Shown: one piece after another, positions 36,376 through 45,183 of the stretch
Numbering within the stretch: the first letter of the stretch is position 1
Layout of the letters: every line of letters begins with the position of its first letter
Assembly (NCBI RefSeq): GCF_002008225.1
Contig: NZ_MRDH01000005.1
Coordinates: 1-64,000, forward strand
Direction: 5' to 3'
Origin: Agrobacterium salinitolerans
GTDB lineage: Bacteria; Pseudomonadota; Alphaproteobacteria; Rhizobiales; Rhizobiaceae
DNA: 64,000 bases
Notes under the pieces: generated by a model
Told to the model about the DNA's origin: nothing
Seen by the model: only the letters and a program-made list of their open reading frames with translations
The model's database searches: none
Made by a program: the position numbers and the translations under genes

Positions 36376-37844
36376 ATGTCAATCTGCAAGTATAGCTCTT
36401 ACGATATCGTCATTGCGGGCAGCGGAGCGTCTGGCTGTGCCGCCGCCGTCCAGGCCGGACAGGAAGGACTGTCGGTGCTTCTGGTCGAGAAGGCCGACGC
36501 GGTGGGCGGTTGTGGTGTTTTTACTGAAGGGCTGCTGGGCCTTCAAACCGCCGAAGCAAAAGCTCAGGGTATCGATATCACCCCGGAAGAGGTCTTCAAG
36601 GAGGAGGCGGAGTTTTCAAAATATAAGGCAAATCTCCCTATCCTGCGAAACCTCATCAATGCGAGCAACGACACCGTGGAATGGCTGAGAAACCTTGGCG
36701 TCAGCTTCGATCCGATCACAGCCATGGGTCACGGAAAACCGGTGATGCAGCCTTACAAAGGTGGCGGCTGGGCCGTCATCAACGACGCTCTGATCCCTAA
36801 TGCGAAGAAGCTGGGCGCAGAGATTTTGACTTCCACCGCGCTTGTGGAACTTCACGCCGACGAAGCCGCGACATCGAGGGCGTTACGCTTCGAAACGAAA
36901 GCACCGGCGAAACCGAATTCATCGCCACCCGCGCAGTCGTTGTGGGAACCGGGGGATACATTAACAACGAAGAAATGCTCCGTGAATACACGAACTACGA
37001 CATAGACCGCTTCGTCCCTCTAAATCACGGCCACGCTACAGGTGACGGCTCCCGGTCAATGTGGTCCGTCGGCGCCAGAAAGCATCGGGTTGGAACGCTC
37101 ATGGTCTATGGCGCTTTTCTGAAAGACTCCGAGCAGCCCACCTTCGCCATGATGAACCATCTGACCAACGCTGCCGCGATGCAGCCGTTGCTCTGGGTCA
37201 ACGAGAAAGGCCTGCGATTTGTCAACGAAGACGTCGTCTTCAACATGGTCATGGCCGGAAATGCAAATCTGAGCCAGAATAAGGTGTTAAGCATTCTCAG
37301 TCAGGACAATGTCAATCGCCTGATCGAAGTCGGGAATTTCGTCGGCATGGGTCTGGCGGTCCGCAACGGCGACAAGCTGGATCAACTGCAGCACCTAATC
37401 GACGGGGCCGTGAACGGACACAAGACCTATATCCAGAAGGCTAACAGCCTGCCTGAGCTGGCTGAAAAGCTCGGTGTTCCGGCGGATACATTGCAAAAGA
37501 CGATCGCCGACTACAATCACTACGCCGAAACCCAAACGGATGAGCAGTTCGGCAAGCCCGCCGAGTATCTGCTGAAGGTTGAAGGTGGCCCGTTCTACGG
37601 ATTTGTGCTGAGCACCTGCGGCTTCTGCTCGATGGGAGGCGTCGAGGTGAACACCAGGAACGAGGTCATCAGCGAAGAAAATGGGGCGATCGGCGGACTG
37701 TATGCGACAGGCAACGAATCGTCCGGAATGCTAGTTGGCGATTCTTACGACTACACCAATGGCGGACTGGCGGTGAGCTATTCGTTTTACTCAGGGCGAA
37801 ATGCTGCTACCAATGCCGCTGCGTATCTCAAGAAACGGGCCTGA
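36376..37844 (+). pseudogene. FAD-dependent fumarate reductase/flavocytochrome c-type oxidoreductase, frameshifted
   Basis: Two overlapping frames together make one flavoprotein of about 489 residues. The first part has the FAD Rossmann motif YDIVIAGSGASGCAAAVQAG and GGCGVFTEG. The second holds AVVVGTGGYINNEEM, the catalytic-domain LRFVNEDVVFN region and a C-terminal GGLYATGNESSGMLVGD. Frame 1 reads LHADEAATS while frame -1 reads DIEGVTLRNESTGETEF, so a single base appears lost near 36866-36872. No slippery heptamer is visible. It is either decay or a sequencing error. Relatives reduce or oxidise a C=C bond in enoates, urocanate or ketosteroids. AGAAGG lies before the start. Confidence 0.75.
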
Positions 37845-37968
37845 TTCTTCTTCCCGCGCGGTGTGCTAGTGATGCCGCGTGGAAAGCTGGCGGCTGAATA
37901 GTGCGCTCACCGCTACAACTATCAGACTACGACAATATCTTTTGGTCGAGTTAAGGGAAAACCTAAGA

Positions 37969-38118
37969 ATGCAGGAAAAGAAATCCAATTCTGACTTTTG
38001 GTATTATCTTGTCGTTGGAAGCGGCAATGTGAATCAAGGTCTTGCGCGAATTATGGGCGCAATACTGGCGATAATCGTTTGTCTCGGCACCCTATTTTGG
38101 TCGATCTGGCCGGTGTGA
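37969..38118 (+). CDS. Small predicted membrane protein, 49 residues
   Basis: A short frame with AAGGGAA eight bases before its ATG. It encodes a polar N-terminus (MQEKKSNSDFWYYLVVGSG) and one strongly hydrophobic helix (GAILAIIVCLGTLFWSIW). No family is recognised. It lies 124 bases after the flavoprotein gene and before an imperfect hairpin, so it could be a co-transcribed membrane partner, or chance. Confidence 0.4.
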   Translation: MQEKKSNSDFWYYLVVGSGNVNQGLARIMGAILAIIVCLGTLFWSIWPV

Positions 38119-38134
38119 CCTCTACTTTTGCTGC

Positions 38135-38163
38135 GCTTCTACCGCAGGCTTCGCGGCAGAAGC
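38135..38163 (+). terminator. Imperfect hairpin after the small membrane protein
   Basis: GCTTCT-A-CCGC pairs with GCGG-C-AGAAGC, one mismatch, with a seven-base loop and a short TTT after it. It starts 17 bases past the stop at 38118. Confidence 0.4.
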
Positions 38164-38248
38164 TTTCGAAGCGGCACAATGAACTATCGCCAGGTGCGAC
38201 GGGAACACCGCCTGCGGTTAAGCTTTATCGCGCCCTATGGTCAAATCT

Positions 38249-38620
38249 CTAACTGTTGTTGCGAGATTCATAACGTGAGCGTGATTCTTCCACGGCCGCC
38301 GAGTTCTCTATGGCCCAGTTCTGCACCGCATCGAGCGGCCCAAGCAGCGTCGTACCGAGCGGCGTCAGCGCATAGTCGACGCGGGGAGGGATTGTGGGCG
38401 TCACCATACGCTCGACAATTCCATTCTTCTCCAGTTCCCGCAGTATCGAGGTCAATGATTTCTGCGTGATACCGCTGACCTCCCGCATTAGCTCGGAGAA
38501 CCGCTTCGGACGCTCCGAGAGCAGCGTGACCAGCAAGACGGCCCATTTGCTGCCAATGGTCTGCAAAAGGTGGCGCACCGGTGCACAGCCGGGATTCGTG
38601 TGATCGAGATGTGGTTTCAT
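38249..38620 (-). CDS. HxlR-family transcriptional regulator
   Basis: A 123-residue winged-helix protein typical of HxlR: the N-terminal effector Cys in NPGCAPVRHLLQTIGSKWAVLLVTLL, the recognition region FSELMREVSGITQKSLTSILRELEKNGIVER, and the wing VDYALTPLGTTLL. Cys-containing HxlR proteins often sense reactive electrophiles or quinones. GGAG lies nine bases before the ATG. It is divergent from an SDR-like gene and a hemerythrin gene, with a small palindrome between them. The longer frame to 39097 is a shadow. Confidence 0.9.
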   Translation of the reverse strand: MKPHLDHTNPGCAPVRHLLQTIGSKWAVLLVTLLSERPKRFSELMREVSGITQKSLTSILRELEKNGIVERMVTPTIPPRVDYALTPLGTTLLGPLDAVQNWAIENSAAVEESRSRYESRNNS

Positions 38621-38671
38621 CGAGGATACTCCGGTTGCGTAGAAGTGCCGTCTAGCAAAGATACAACCAGC

Positions 38672-38683
38672 AGATAGGTATCT
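38672..38683. promoter_or_regulatory. Candidate HxlR operator
   Basis: AGATA-GG-TATCT lies in the 93-base gap between the HxlR gene and the divergent SDR-like gene, next to a partly repeated ATACAACCAG / TATCTACCAG. Two-way control is likely; binding is inferred. Confidence 0.4.
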
Positions 38684-38713
38684 ACCAGTTTCTTTAATAT
38701 ACGGAGGTATAAA

Positions 38714-39457
38714 ATGGCAATCACTTATGAGCAAGTACCTTCGCTTGCCGGCCAGCTCGTGGTGGTAAACGGAGCCACCGGCAATGTCGGAGAAGGCATC
38801 GTGCGCTCCTTCCTTCGAGCTGGGGCACGGGTCATCGCCCTCAGTCGCAACAGTGAGAAACTCGACGTGCTGCGGAGCTATCTCAAGGATGAGAACCTTG
38901 AGCAGCTTGTCGCCGTGGCGGGTGGCACAACGACCTTCGATGGCTATCGCGCGCTGGCAAACGAACTCGCCGAAACGCATGGCGCGATCGACCATGTTGT
39001 ATCCAGCGTCAACACGGGATGGTCGCAGAGCAAGGCGGTATGGGACGTCAACGAGGCCGAGTTCGATAAATACGTCCTTCCCAATATCAAGGCTCATTAT
39101 GCCGCTTCCCGTGCCCTAGGACCGCATTTGCGCCGAGGTGGCAGCTTTTCCTTTATCGCTGGCATGTCCGCAATTCTGCCTCTCCCGGGCATGTCCTTGA
39201 TGGGTATCCTCGGCGGGGGACAGCTCATGCTTGCGACCGACCTTCAGGCCGATGCCGACGACAGATTCCGGGTCAACACGCTCGTTCTCGGCATTGTCGT
39301 CTCGCGCAGCCGTCCGCAAGGGAAGCCCGATTGGATCACCTCGGACGATGTTGGCCGTGTGGCAGCCCATGTGGCTGCTTCTTCGGTGAAAGGGCAGCAA
39401 CTGAGGTTGGACGATAAGAGCGTGGCAGCAAGAACGGTGGCGGGCCTATCGGGATGA
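38714..39457 (+). CDS. SDR-family NAD(P)-binding protein lacking the usual catalytic Tyr-Lys pair
   Basis: A 247-residue Rossmann protein with VVVNGATGNVGEGIVRSFL at the N-terminus, as in short-chain dehydrogenases. At the position of the YxxxK active site it reads MSLMGILGGGQLML, with neither Tyr nor Lys, so it is either a non-classical SDR or a redox-sensing protein. GGAGG precedes the ATG. Its stop overlaps the hemerythrin start by four bases (ATGA), so they are translationally coupled, and it is divergent from the HxlR regulator. A role in electrophile or redox stress is inferred from context. Confidence 0.8.
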   Translation: MAITYEQVPSLAGQLVVVNGATGNVGEGIVRSFLRAGARVIALSRNSEKLDVLRSYLKDENLEQLVAVAGGTTTFDGYRALANELAETHGAIDHVVSSVNTGWSQSKAVWDVNEAEFDKYVLPNIKAHYAASRALGPHLRRGGSFSFIAGMSAILPLPGMSLMGILGGGQLMLATDLQADADDRFRVNTLVLGIVVSRSRPQGKPDWITSDDVGRVAAHVAASSVKGQQLRLDDKSVAARTVAGLSG

Positions 39458-40008
39458 CCGTCACTCTGATCGATGAAACCAAACGACCGAAGGCGCCGCC
39501 CATACCAGGCGCTACAGAAGAGCATCGCCAGCGCGGCCGGCATCTGGCCGCGATGCACCGCATTCACATGCGCGAGTTGGATAGGGTGCGTTCGCTGATC
39601 AACCAGATCGAGACGGGAAACGCTGCGCCTACGGCACTAGGCGCGGCCGTGCACCAGTTACAGATGACCCAGAACTATAAGGCGTTCGGCACACTTTGCG
39701 GCCATGAATGTCGTGCCCTGACTTGGCACCACACATCAGAGGACAACGACATCTTCCCCATTTTGCGCGCGAACGGCACCTATGGCCTGCGTGCCGTTCT
39801 CGATCAACTCGCTGCTGAGCACAAGATCGTCCACGAACTGCTCGAAGACCTTTGGGAGAAAGCCCAGGCGATCCACGCTAATCCCGGCCCGGAGACCTTC
39901 GCGCCCCTGCGCAAGACGTTCGATACGCTCGATGCCGTCATCCGCTCGCACTTCGGCTATGAGGAAACTCAGCTTGAAGAAGCGCTCGGCTTCTACAATG
40001 CGCTTTGA
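39454..40008 (+). CDS. Hemerythrin-domain protein
   Basis: A 184-residue four-helix protein with the HHE pattern: HRIHMRELDRV, the mid-protein CGHECRALTWHHTSEDNDIFP, LAAEHKIVHELLEDL and HFGYEETQLEEAL near the end. The His and Glu residues would bind a di-iron centre that carries O2 or NO or senses oxidants. It overlaps the SDR-like gene by four bases. This pair plus an HxlR regulator is a small redox-response unit, not an evident part of the catabolic operons beside it. Confidence 0.87.
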   Translation: MTVTLIDETKRPKAPPIPGATEEHRQRGRHLAAMHRIHMRELDRVRSLINQIETGNAAPTALGAAVHQLQMTQNYKAFGTLCGHECRALTWHHTSEDNDIFPILRANGTYGLRAVLDQLAAEHKIVHELLEDLWEKAQAIHANPGPETFAPLRKTFDTLDAVIRSHFGYEETQLEEALGFYNAL

Positions 40009-40217
40009 AAACAACGCTGCCTACAGTCGCTGTTGAGCGAGTTCGTGGCGGAAAAATGCCTCTCAGTTCGCTATAACGTGGCGGACCTACGAGCAGTCCC
40101 AATTGCTAGTCATCAAAGACGGACGGAATGGCCCAACTTCGGCCAGTAACAGGGCCGCCTGACCTACCTGTCAATTAGGGACTCCGACGTCCCGATGACG
40201 TTTCTCGTAGAGACGCG

Positions 40218-41270
40218 CTAGTCAGCAGGCGCGCTTGCCGTCGAAGACCTTATGCTCAAACCCGCAGGTAGTTCGGTTTCCAGGGGAATAGGCTGACCGT
40301 TCATCGCGCGATTGAGGTAATCGGCGGCGATGCGGCCGATCTCGGCCGCCGGGTTTTTGACCGTCGTGAGCGCTGGGTCCGATTCTGCTGCGACGTCAAT
40401 GTCGTCAAATCCTACAACGGAGAGATCATCAGGGATGTGAAGGCCTTTTCTACGAGCCTCCGACATCGCCCCAAGCGCCAGTGCATCCGTGGTGCATATA
40501 ATTGCCGTCGGCACGGTCGCGAGTTCGAGCAGACCCGCGAGGCCGCGCCTGCCGTTTTCAATCGTGGGCAGTTTCACCTCAACGACATTATTGAGGGGCA
40601 GGGGAACGCCTGCTTCGGCAAGTGCCTCGCGAACGCCGTCCAAACGGGCCTGTGATCGATCGTTCTGAAGCACGGTGTTGGCAATGATACCGAACTTTTT
40701 GTGCCCCAGCTTGAGCAGCAAGCGGGTCAGTTCTCGACCAGCCGCCCTGTTGTCGATCCCGATCGCCGGTATGCCGTGGCGGGATCTATTCGTGTAGGTC
40801 GTAACCGTTGGGATGCCCTGCTTCTTTATGAGTCTCAAAGCATCTAGCGAAAACGTGTCGCCGACGAGGACGAGTCCCGCCGCTCCGTAGTCAAGCAGTG
40901 TCTTGATCTGCTGAAACTCCCTCTCGATATCGTATCTCGAACTGGACACGATCAAAGAGTAACCCAGTGTTTCGAGCTCATCTTGCAGCGCTTCCACGCC
41001 ATCAGAAAAGATTGCGCTACCGCCGATCGTGGGCACCACCGTACCGATCGTGTGACTACGTCCCGAGCTGAGGGCTTTCGCCATCCGATCCGGCGTGTAG
41101 TCCAGCATGTCGATGGCCTTCTGCACGCGTTCCCTTATCTCCGGACGCACTATGTCCGGTTGATTGAGGACGCGTGATACGGTCGATGCCGACACGTTCG
41201 CCAAGCTTGCGACGTCGGAGAGCTTGGCTTTCTTCGTCGCGGTTGGTTTGGGAAAGTGGCTCATGGTCAT
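40218..41270 (-). CDS. LacI-family regulator, probable repressor of the Dpp-type/amide operon
   Basis: A protein of about 350 residues with the classic LacI HTH and hinge (KLSDVASLANVSASTVSRVLNQPDIV) and a GalR-type sensor domain (HTIGTVVPTIGGSAIFSDGVEAL, LSVVGFDDIDVAAESDPALTTV). ATG 41270 or 41264 are both possible and TTG 41279 extends the frame; no ribosome site decides. Two canonical LacI-type operators (42105-42118 and 42373-42386) lie upstream of the Dpp-type importer and of the MaoC gene, so those are its likely targets. The LacI fold usually binds sugars, which hints at a sugar-derived amide as inducer. Confidence 0.88.
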   Translation of the reverse strand: MTMSHFPKPTATKKAKLSDVASLANVSASTVSRVLNQPDIVRPEIRERVQKAIDMLDYTPDRMAKALSSGRSHTIGTVVPTIGGSAIFSDGVEALQDELETLGYSLIVSSSRYDIEREFQQIKTLLDYGAAGLVLVGDTFSLDALRLIKKQGIPTVTTYTNRSRHGIPAIGIDNRAAGRELTRLLLKLGHKKFGIIANTVLQNDRSQARLDGVREALAEAGVPLPLNNVVEVKLPTIENGRRGLAGLLELATVPTAIICTTDALALGAMSEARRKGLHIPDDLSVVGFDDIDVAAESDPALTTVKNPAAEIGRIAADYLNRAMNGQPIPLETELPAGLSIRSSTASAPAD

Positions 41271-41515
41271 GTTCGTCAACGGGTGCTTAGCCTTGCTGAT
41301 CTATCAATGATTTCGACTTCAGTTTCAACCTACCCACGATCATCAGCCTGACAGGATGCGCCGTGTGGCAGACTTTTGCTCTTTCAGGCTTGCTTTGACG
41401 GCCTCAGGTGGAAACTGTCAATGCTTCGGTCCGATGCTATTGCCATACTTTCGAACCGACCGGTTTAAGTCCTAGGAGTAGCAGGCAGACCCTAGGCAAC
41501 AGGATCGAATTCAAG

Positions 41516-42001
41516 CTACGGGGTCACCTTCGCTTCCGCCACGACGTCGGTATCAAGCTTCGTTTCCGAATTCGGGACCCATTTACCCAAATGTTCGCCA
41601 ACGGCGACGAGGACGCCATCTTGATTGAGAACCTTTACTTCCGCTCGCGTTCGACCGCGAGCCTCGTCGACCTCACTCACGGTGTAGATGACGTCAACGG
41701 TATCACCGAAGAACACGGGAGCCAGAAAGCGTACCCGATCATACCCAAGGGATACGGGCGTGAAATCAATGCCTTTCTCCAGGCTGCGGTCCATCATAAG
41801 GGTAGACGCAGTCGACATGAAGCCTACCAGCAGAGCCCCGTGGGCTATTCTGCGCCCATACTTCGATTTACTCATGAAGGCTTCATTGATGTGATTATGC
41901 GAGAAATCCCCTGTTATTCCCGCGTACATGTAGACGTCGGCCTCGCTAACGGTTTTGGAAAACCGGACGGTGTCTCCGATCTCAGAGTAAATCGATCGCA
42001 T
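41516..42001 (-). CDS. MaoC-like (R)-enoyl-CoA hydratase family protein
   Basis: A 161-residue hot-dog protein. The helix and loop YAGITGDFSHNHINEAF keep the active-site Asp and His of the hydratase-2 motif, although the usual Asn-Pro is replaced. IAHGALLVGFMST and the C-terminal RFLAPVFFGDTVDVIYTV strand are typical. MaoC proteins add water across 2-enoyl-CoA. AGGGGAA precedes the ATG. It is divergent from the Dpp-type operon and paralogous to the MaoC gene at 56657; with the CoA-transferase at 50.5 kb they could form a CoA-linked pathway. Confidence 0.85.
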   Translation of the reverse strand: MRSIYSEIGDTVRFSKTVSEADVYMYAGITGDFSHNHINEAFMSKSKYGRRIAHGALLVGFMSTASTLMMDRSLEKGIDFTPVSLGYDRVRFLAPVFFGDTVDVIYTVSEVDEARGRTRAEVKVLNQDGVLVAVGEHLGKWVPNSETKLDTDVVAEAKVTP

Positions 42002-42104
42002 ATTCCCCTCTCCACTCGCTCAAAGCCCACCTGATAGGCGGGCTATAAGCTGGTCACAAATCCTGTCGCGCGAGGCGGTCGCCGAGCGCTCTGACATCGC
42101 TTTC

Positions 42105-42118
42105 TGAAAGCGCTTGCA
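42105..42118. promoter_or_regulatory. LacI-type operator, site 1
   Basis: TGAAAGCGCTTGCA fits the LacI/GalR consensus TGAAANCGNTTNCA with its central CG. It lies 104 bases upstream of the MaoC start and 303 bases upstream of the binding-protein gene. Confidence 0.65.
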
Positions 42119-42372
42119 GAATTGCACTATTGCAGCTGGAAAGCAAGCTTGCTGTTACGCCCGGTCTAAGTCCGCCTCGTCATCAGGAATTCAATTTATG
42201 GCTCGATGGAGAAAAGCTTTCGCTTAAATTGAATATCGCCAAATACCTGATTATACGTAATAATTCCTTGCGAAAAGGCTTCCTGGATCTTCGTCATGCA
42301 GCACTTCTGGAAGCGGCAAGTGCGGCAAATTATAAAAATCTGTTGCAAAGAAATTTGAGTCTGCGTACGTTC

Positions 42373-42386
42373 TGAGAGCGATTTCA
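42373..42386. promoter_or_regulatory. LacI-type operator, site 2
   Basis: TGAGAGCGATTTCA departs from the consensus at one position (fourth base). It lies 34 bases before the binding-protein start and 268 bases from site 1, a spacing that would allow looping. Confidence 0.55.
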
Positions 42387-42420
42387 GAAATCGTCTTCAA
42401 AGAAAAACGGGAACAAGACT

Positions 42421-44055
42421 ATGACCACTCACGACAAACGCCGCAAGCCAGCGTGGCGGCACTCGCTGGCCGGAATGCTTCTGATGCTCTCATCAACGGC
42501 TATCGCCCTTCCGGCTGCCGCCGAAACGCCGAAAGATATTCTGGTCGAAGTCGCCGAGTACGGCCCGAACTCACTGGACGTCATGGCTCCCGGTGCGAAT
42601 GATGGTAGTCAGCTCGTCACCTGGCAGATTTTCGACCGTCTGGTCACCTACGGCGTCAAGACTTCGTCCGACGGCCGGAAGGTTTACGACAAGGACAAGA
42701 TCGAGCCGTCGCTGGCCGAAAGCTGGGAAGTGAAAGATGATGGCAAAACCATGATCTTCAATCTGCGCAAGGACGCCACGTTTCATGACGGAAGCCCGGT
42801 AACGGCGAACGACGTGAAGTGGTCCTTCGAGCGTGCGATCGCGACGGGCGCGTTTCCGGCGGTTCAGTTCGCCGCGGGTGGTTATACCGATCCGAGCGTC
42901 TTTTCGGTCGTAGACGAACACACATTTAAGATTTCCCTGCCCAAAGCCAACAAACTGGCGCTGCCGGACCTGACTATGATCGTCGCCTCTGTCGTCAACT
43001 CGAAGCTCGCGCTTTCGCATGCAACGCCGGACGACCCCTGGGCGCTTAACTGGACCCGAAACAACGACGCCGGCGGCGGGCCGTACAAGGTCGCCAAATG
43101 GGCTGCGGGCAATCAGGTCGTCTTCGACCGCTTTGATGACTGGAAATCCGGCAAACTCCCGGCCCTCAAGAAGGTTGTCTATCGGATCGTGGCTTCGGCG
43201 GGCACGCGACGGGCGCTGCTCGAAAAGGGCGATGCCGACATCGCAGTGGGTCTGCCTCCCAAGGAAAATGCCGAGCTTGCAGCTGCTGGAAACGTCAACG
43301 TTGTTGGCGATTTGATCCAGAACGAGATGTACTGGCTCTCCATGCAGGTCGACATGAAGCCGTTCAACGACGTCCGCGTCAGAAAGGCGATCGCCTACGC
43401 CCTTCCATACGATGCGATCATGAAGCAGGCCTTCTACGACCGAGCCGTCCCAATGTATGGCGCGAAAGATGTGACGTCCTATCCGCCAAAATGGCCGGCG
43501 GTATCGCCGTACAACACCGACCTCGACAAGGCTAAAGCACTTCTTGCGGAGGCGGGCTATGCCGACGGCTTTTCCACGGAGCTCTTCATCGACTTGACGT
43601 CAGCCACGGTGCAGGAGCCCATGGCACTGCTCATCCAGGAGCAACTGAAGAAGATCGGCATCGAAGTCACCATTAACAAGGTTCCGGCCTCCGAGCGCTT
43701 CGCCAAGATGGCGAGCAAAACAATGCCTATGGATATCAACTCGTTCTACGGCTGGCTGGACTATCCGGAATACTTCTTCTTCTGGAACTACCACGGTAGG
43801 AACAATAGTGTTTTCAACACGTCCAACTACAAGAACGCTGAACTCGACAAGCTTGTCGACAGCGCTCAGTCTAATGATCTCGACAAGAGGCAGTACGACA
43901 AGGCGATCTCCGACATGATCGGCATCGTGATGGACGATGTCCCGCGCGTACCTGTCGCCCAAGTGTTCTCAGACGTCGCAATGCGCAAGAACGTTGTAGG
44001 GTATACCTATTGGTACCATACTCACGTTGATTACAGGGACATCTCAAAGCAATGA
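42421..44055 (+). CDS. Peptide/opine-type ABC transporter substrate-binding protein (SBP family 5)
   Basis: A 544-residue DppA-like binding protein with a long basic signal peptide (cleavage near ALPAAAE) and the family 5 core: YGPNSLDVMAPGANDGSQL, LAESWEVKDDGKTMIFNLRKDATFHDGSPVTANDVKWSFERA and DVRVRKAIAYALPYDAIMKQAFYDRAVP. Family members bind di- and oligopeptides, nickel, opines or oligosaccharides. It is first in an operon with two permeases, two ATPases and an amidase, suggesting that its ligand carries an amide bond. A strong hairpin separates it from the permease. Confidence 0.92.
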   Translation: MTTHDKRRKPAWRHSLAGMLLMLSSTAIALPAAAETPKDILVEVAEYGPNSLDVMAPGANDGSQLVTWQIFDRLVTYGVKTSSDGRKVYDKDKIEPSLAESWEVKDDGKTMIFNLRKDATFHDGSPVTANDVKWSFERAIATGAFPAVQFAAGGYTDPSVFSVVDEHTFKISLPKANKLALPDLTMIVASVVNSKLALSHATPDDPWALNWTRNNDAGGGPYKVAKWAAGNQVVFDRFDDWKSGKLPALKKVVYRIVASAGTRRALLEKGDADIAVGLPPKENAELAAAGNVNVVGDLIQNEMYWLSMQVDMKPFNDVRVRKAIAYALPYDAIMKQAFYDRAVPMYGAKDVTSYPPKWPAVSPYNTDLDKAKALLAEAGYADGFSTELFIDLTSATVQEPMALLIQEQLKKIGIEVTINKVPASERFAKMASKTMPMDINSFYGWLDYPEYFFFWNYHGRNNSVFNTSNYKNAELDKLVDSAQSNDLDKRQYDKAISDMIGIVMDDVPRVPVAQVFSDVAMRKNVVGYTYWYHTHVDYRDISKQ

Positions 44056-44061
44056 TCGTCG

Positions 44062-44096
44062 GCCGCCGCCCGCTCAAAAGAGAGCGGAGCGGCGGC
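44062..44096 (+). promoter_or_regulatory. Strong GC hairpin after the family 5 binding-protein gene
   Basis: A 14-bp stem (44062-44075 with 44082-44096, one bulged A) and a six-base loop start six bases after the stop. There is no T-run, so partial attenuation or 3'-end protection of the binding-protein mRNA is likelier than full termination. Confidence 0.6.
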
Positions 44097-44160
44097 TGCC
44101 TGTCCTAGGCGCGAAGAGACCGAAGTTTGGTCGCGTGCCCAGTCGTTGAAAGCACACGCA

Positions 44161-45183
44161 ATGAATACGCTAATAACCATCTTGCGCCGCGTGTTGGTGG
44201 CGGTCCCCACAATTGTTGGGGTCGTCATCGTCACCTTCGCTCTCCAGCGCGCACTGCCTGGCGATCCTGCAGTATTTTATGCAGGTCCGTCCGCCAATCC
44301 GGAGGTCGTCGCACGGGTGCGCGAGCAGCTTGGTCTTGACCAACCTGTTTTCATGCAATTTCTCGACTTCATTCGCCGCCTGACCCATGGCGACCTCGGT
44401 CTATCGATATCGAGCGGACACCCCGTTCTCGATGACCTCTTGTCGCGCGCTCCGGCCTCGATCGAGTTGACGCTGGCCGCTTTGCTGTTCGCGATCGTCG
44501 TCGGCCTGCCATTGGGCATGCTTGCCGCCCTCAAACCAGGGACTTTGGTAGACCACGCATGTCGCGTCATTGTCACGGTAGGCGCAGCATTCCCGACATT
44601 CTTCGTCGCGCTCATTCTCATTTTTGTCTTCTATTACCAGTTGGGCATCGCTCCTGAACCTCTGGGCCAACTCAACGAGATTTACGATACCATTCCGACA
44701 ACCGTGACGGGCTTCCTGTTAATCGACACCCTTTTGGCAGGGGATTCTACGACGTTCCAGTCAGTTGCCATGAAGCTTGTCCTCCCGATGATTTCTCTCG
44801 GTCTCTTCGCTCTGGCTCCGATCGCCCGGATAACGCGCGCAGCGATGCTGGAAACCCTCTCGAGCGACTACTGTCGCACAGCTCGGGCCATGGGTCTGTC
44901 CTATTCGAGAATGGTCTCAAGCTACGCCCTTCGAAATGCCATGCCGCCGATTATCAGCATCCTCGGAATGGTCTTTTCATTCCTTCTTGGCGGTAGCGTG
45001 CTCGTAGAGCAGGTCTTCGCGTGGCCGGGTGTCGGAGCTTACGCAGTATCCGCAGTCATGGCCTCCGATTACGCCGCGGTCCAAGGCTTCGTCCTTCTGA
45101 TGGCCGTTCTCTACGTCCTTCTTAATCTGGTGGTCGACTTGGTGATCACCGCAATAGACCCGAGGGTTCGCTATGAGCACTAA
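44161..45183 (+). CDS. ABC transporter permease, DppB type
   Basis: A 340-residue permease: an N-terminal helix (RRVLVAVPTIVGVVIVTFAL), the long periplasmic loop typical of DppB/OppB (LPGDPAVFYAGPSANPEVVARVREQLGLDQP), five more helices and the EAA loop DYCRTARAMGLSYSRMV. ATG 44161 is used; the frame runs back to a TTG at 44146. Its stop overlaps the start of the next permease by 11 bases. Confidence 0.93.
   Translation: MNTLITILRRVLVAVPTIVGVVIVTFALQRALPGDPAVFYAGPSANPEVVARVREQLGLDQPVFMQFLDFIRRLTHGDLGLSISSGHPVLDDLLSRAPASIELTLAALLFAIVVGLPLGMLAALKPGTLVDHACRVIVTVGAAFPTFFVALILIFVFYYQLGIAPEPLGQLNEIYDTIPTTVTGFLLIDTLLAGDSTTFQSVAMKLVLPMISLGLFALAPIARITRAAMLETLSSDYCRTARAMGLSYSRMVSSYALRNAMPPIISILGMVFSFLLGGSVLVEQVFAWPGVGAYAVSAVMASDYAAVQGFVLLMAVLYVLLNLVVDLVITAIDPRVRYEH

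Larger units (their letters stand above)
42002..42420. other. Intergenic control region between MaoC and the Dpp-type operon
   Basis: Some 420 bases without a convincing gene; a short plus-strand frame (42130-42375) has no family resemblance. It carries two LacI-type operators and A+T-rich stretches near 42190-42370 that should hold the divergent promoters. Confidence 0.5.

Noticed and set aside
36153-36389. Minus-strand frame of 78 residues before the flavoprotein gene
   Set aside because: It overlaps the flavoprotein start region, has only a poorly spaced ribosome-site-like sequence and shows no recognisable family. It could be real but cannot be supported.
36866-36872. Programmed -1 frameshifting in the flavoprotein gene
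   Set aside because: No slippery heptamer or downstream stem is visible at the shift point; a lost base by mutation or sequencing error is simpler.
42130-42375. Plus-strand frame of 81 residues upstream of the Dpp-type binding-protein gene
   Set aside because: A+T-rich composition, no ribosome site, no homology recalled, and it lies within the promoter and operator region.
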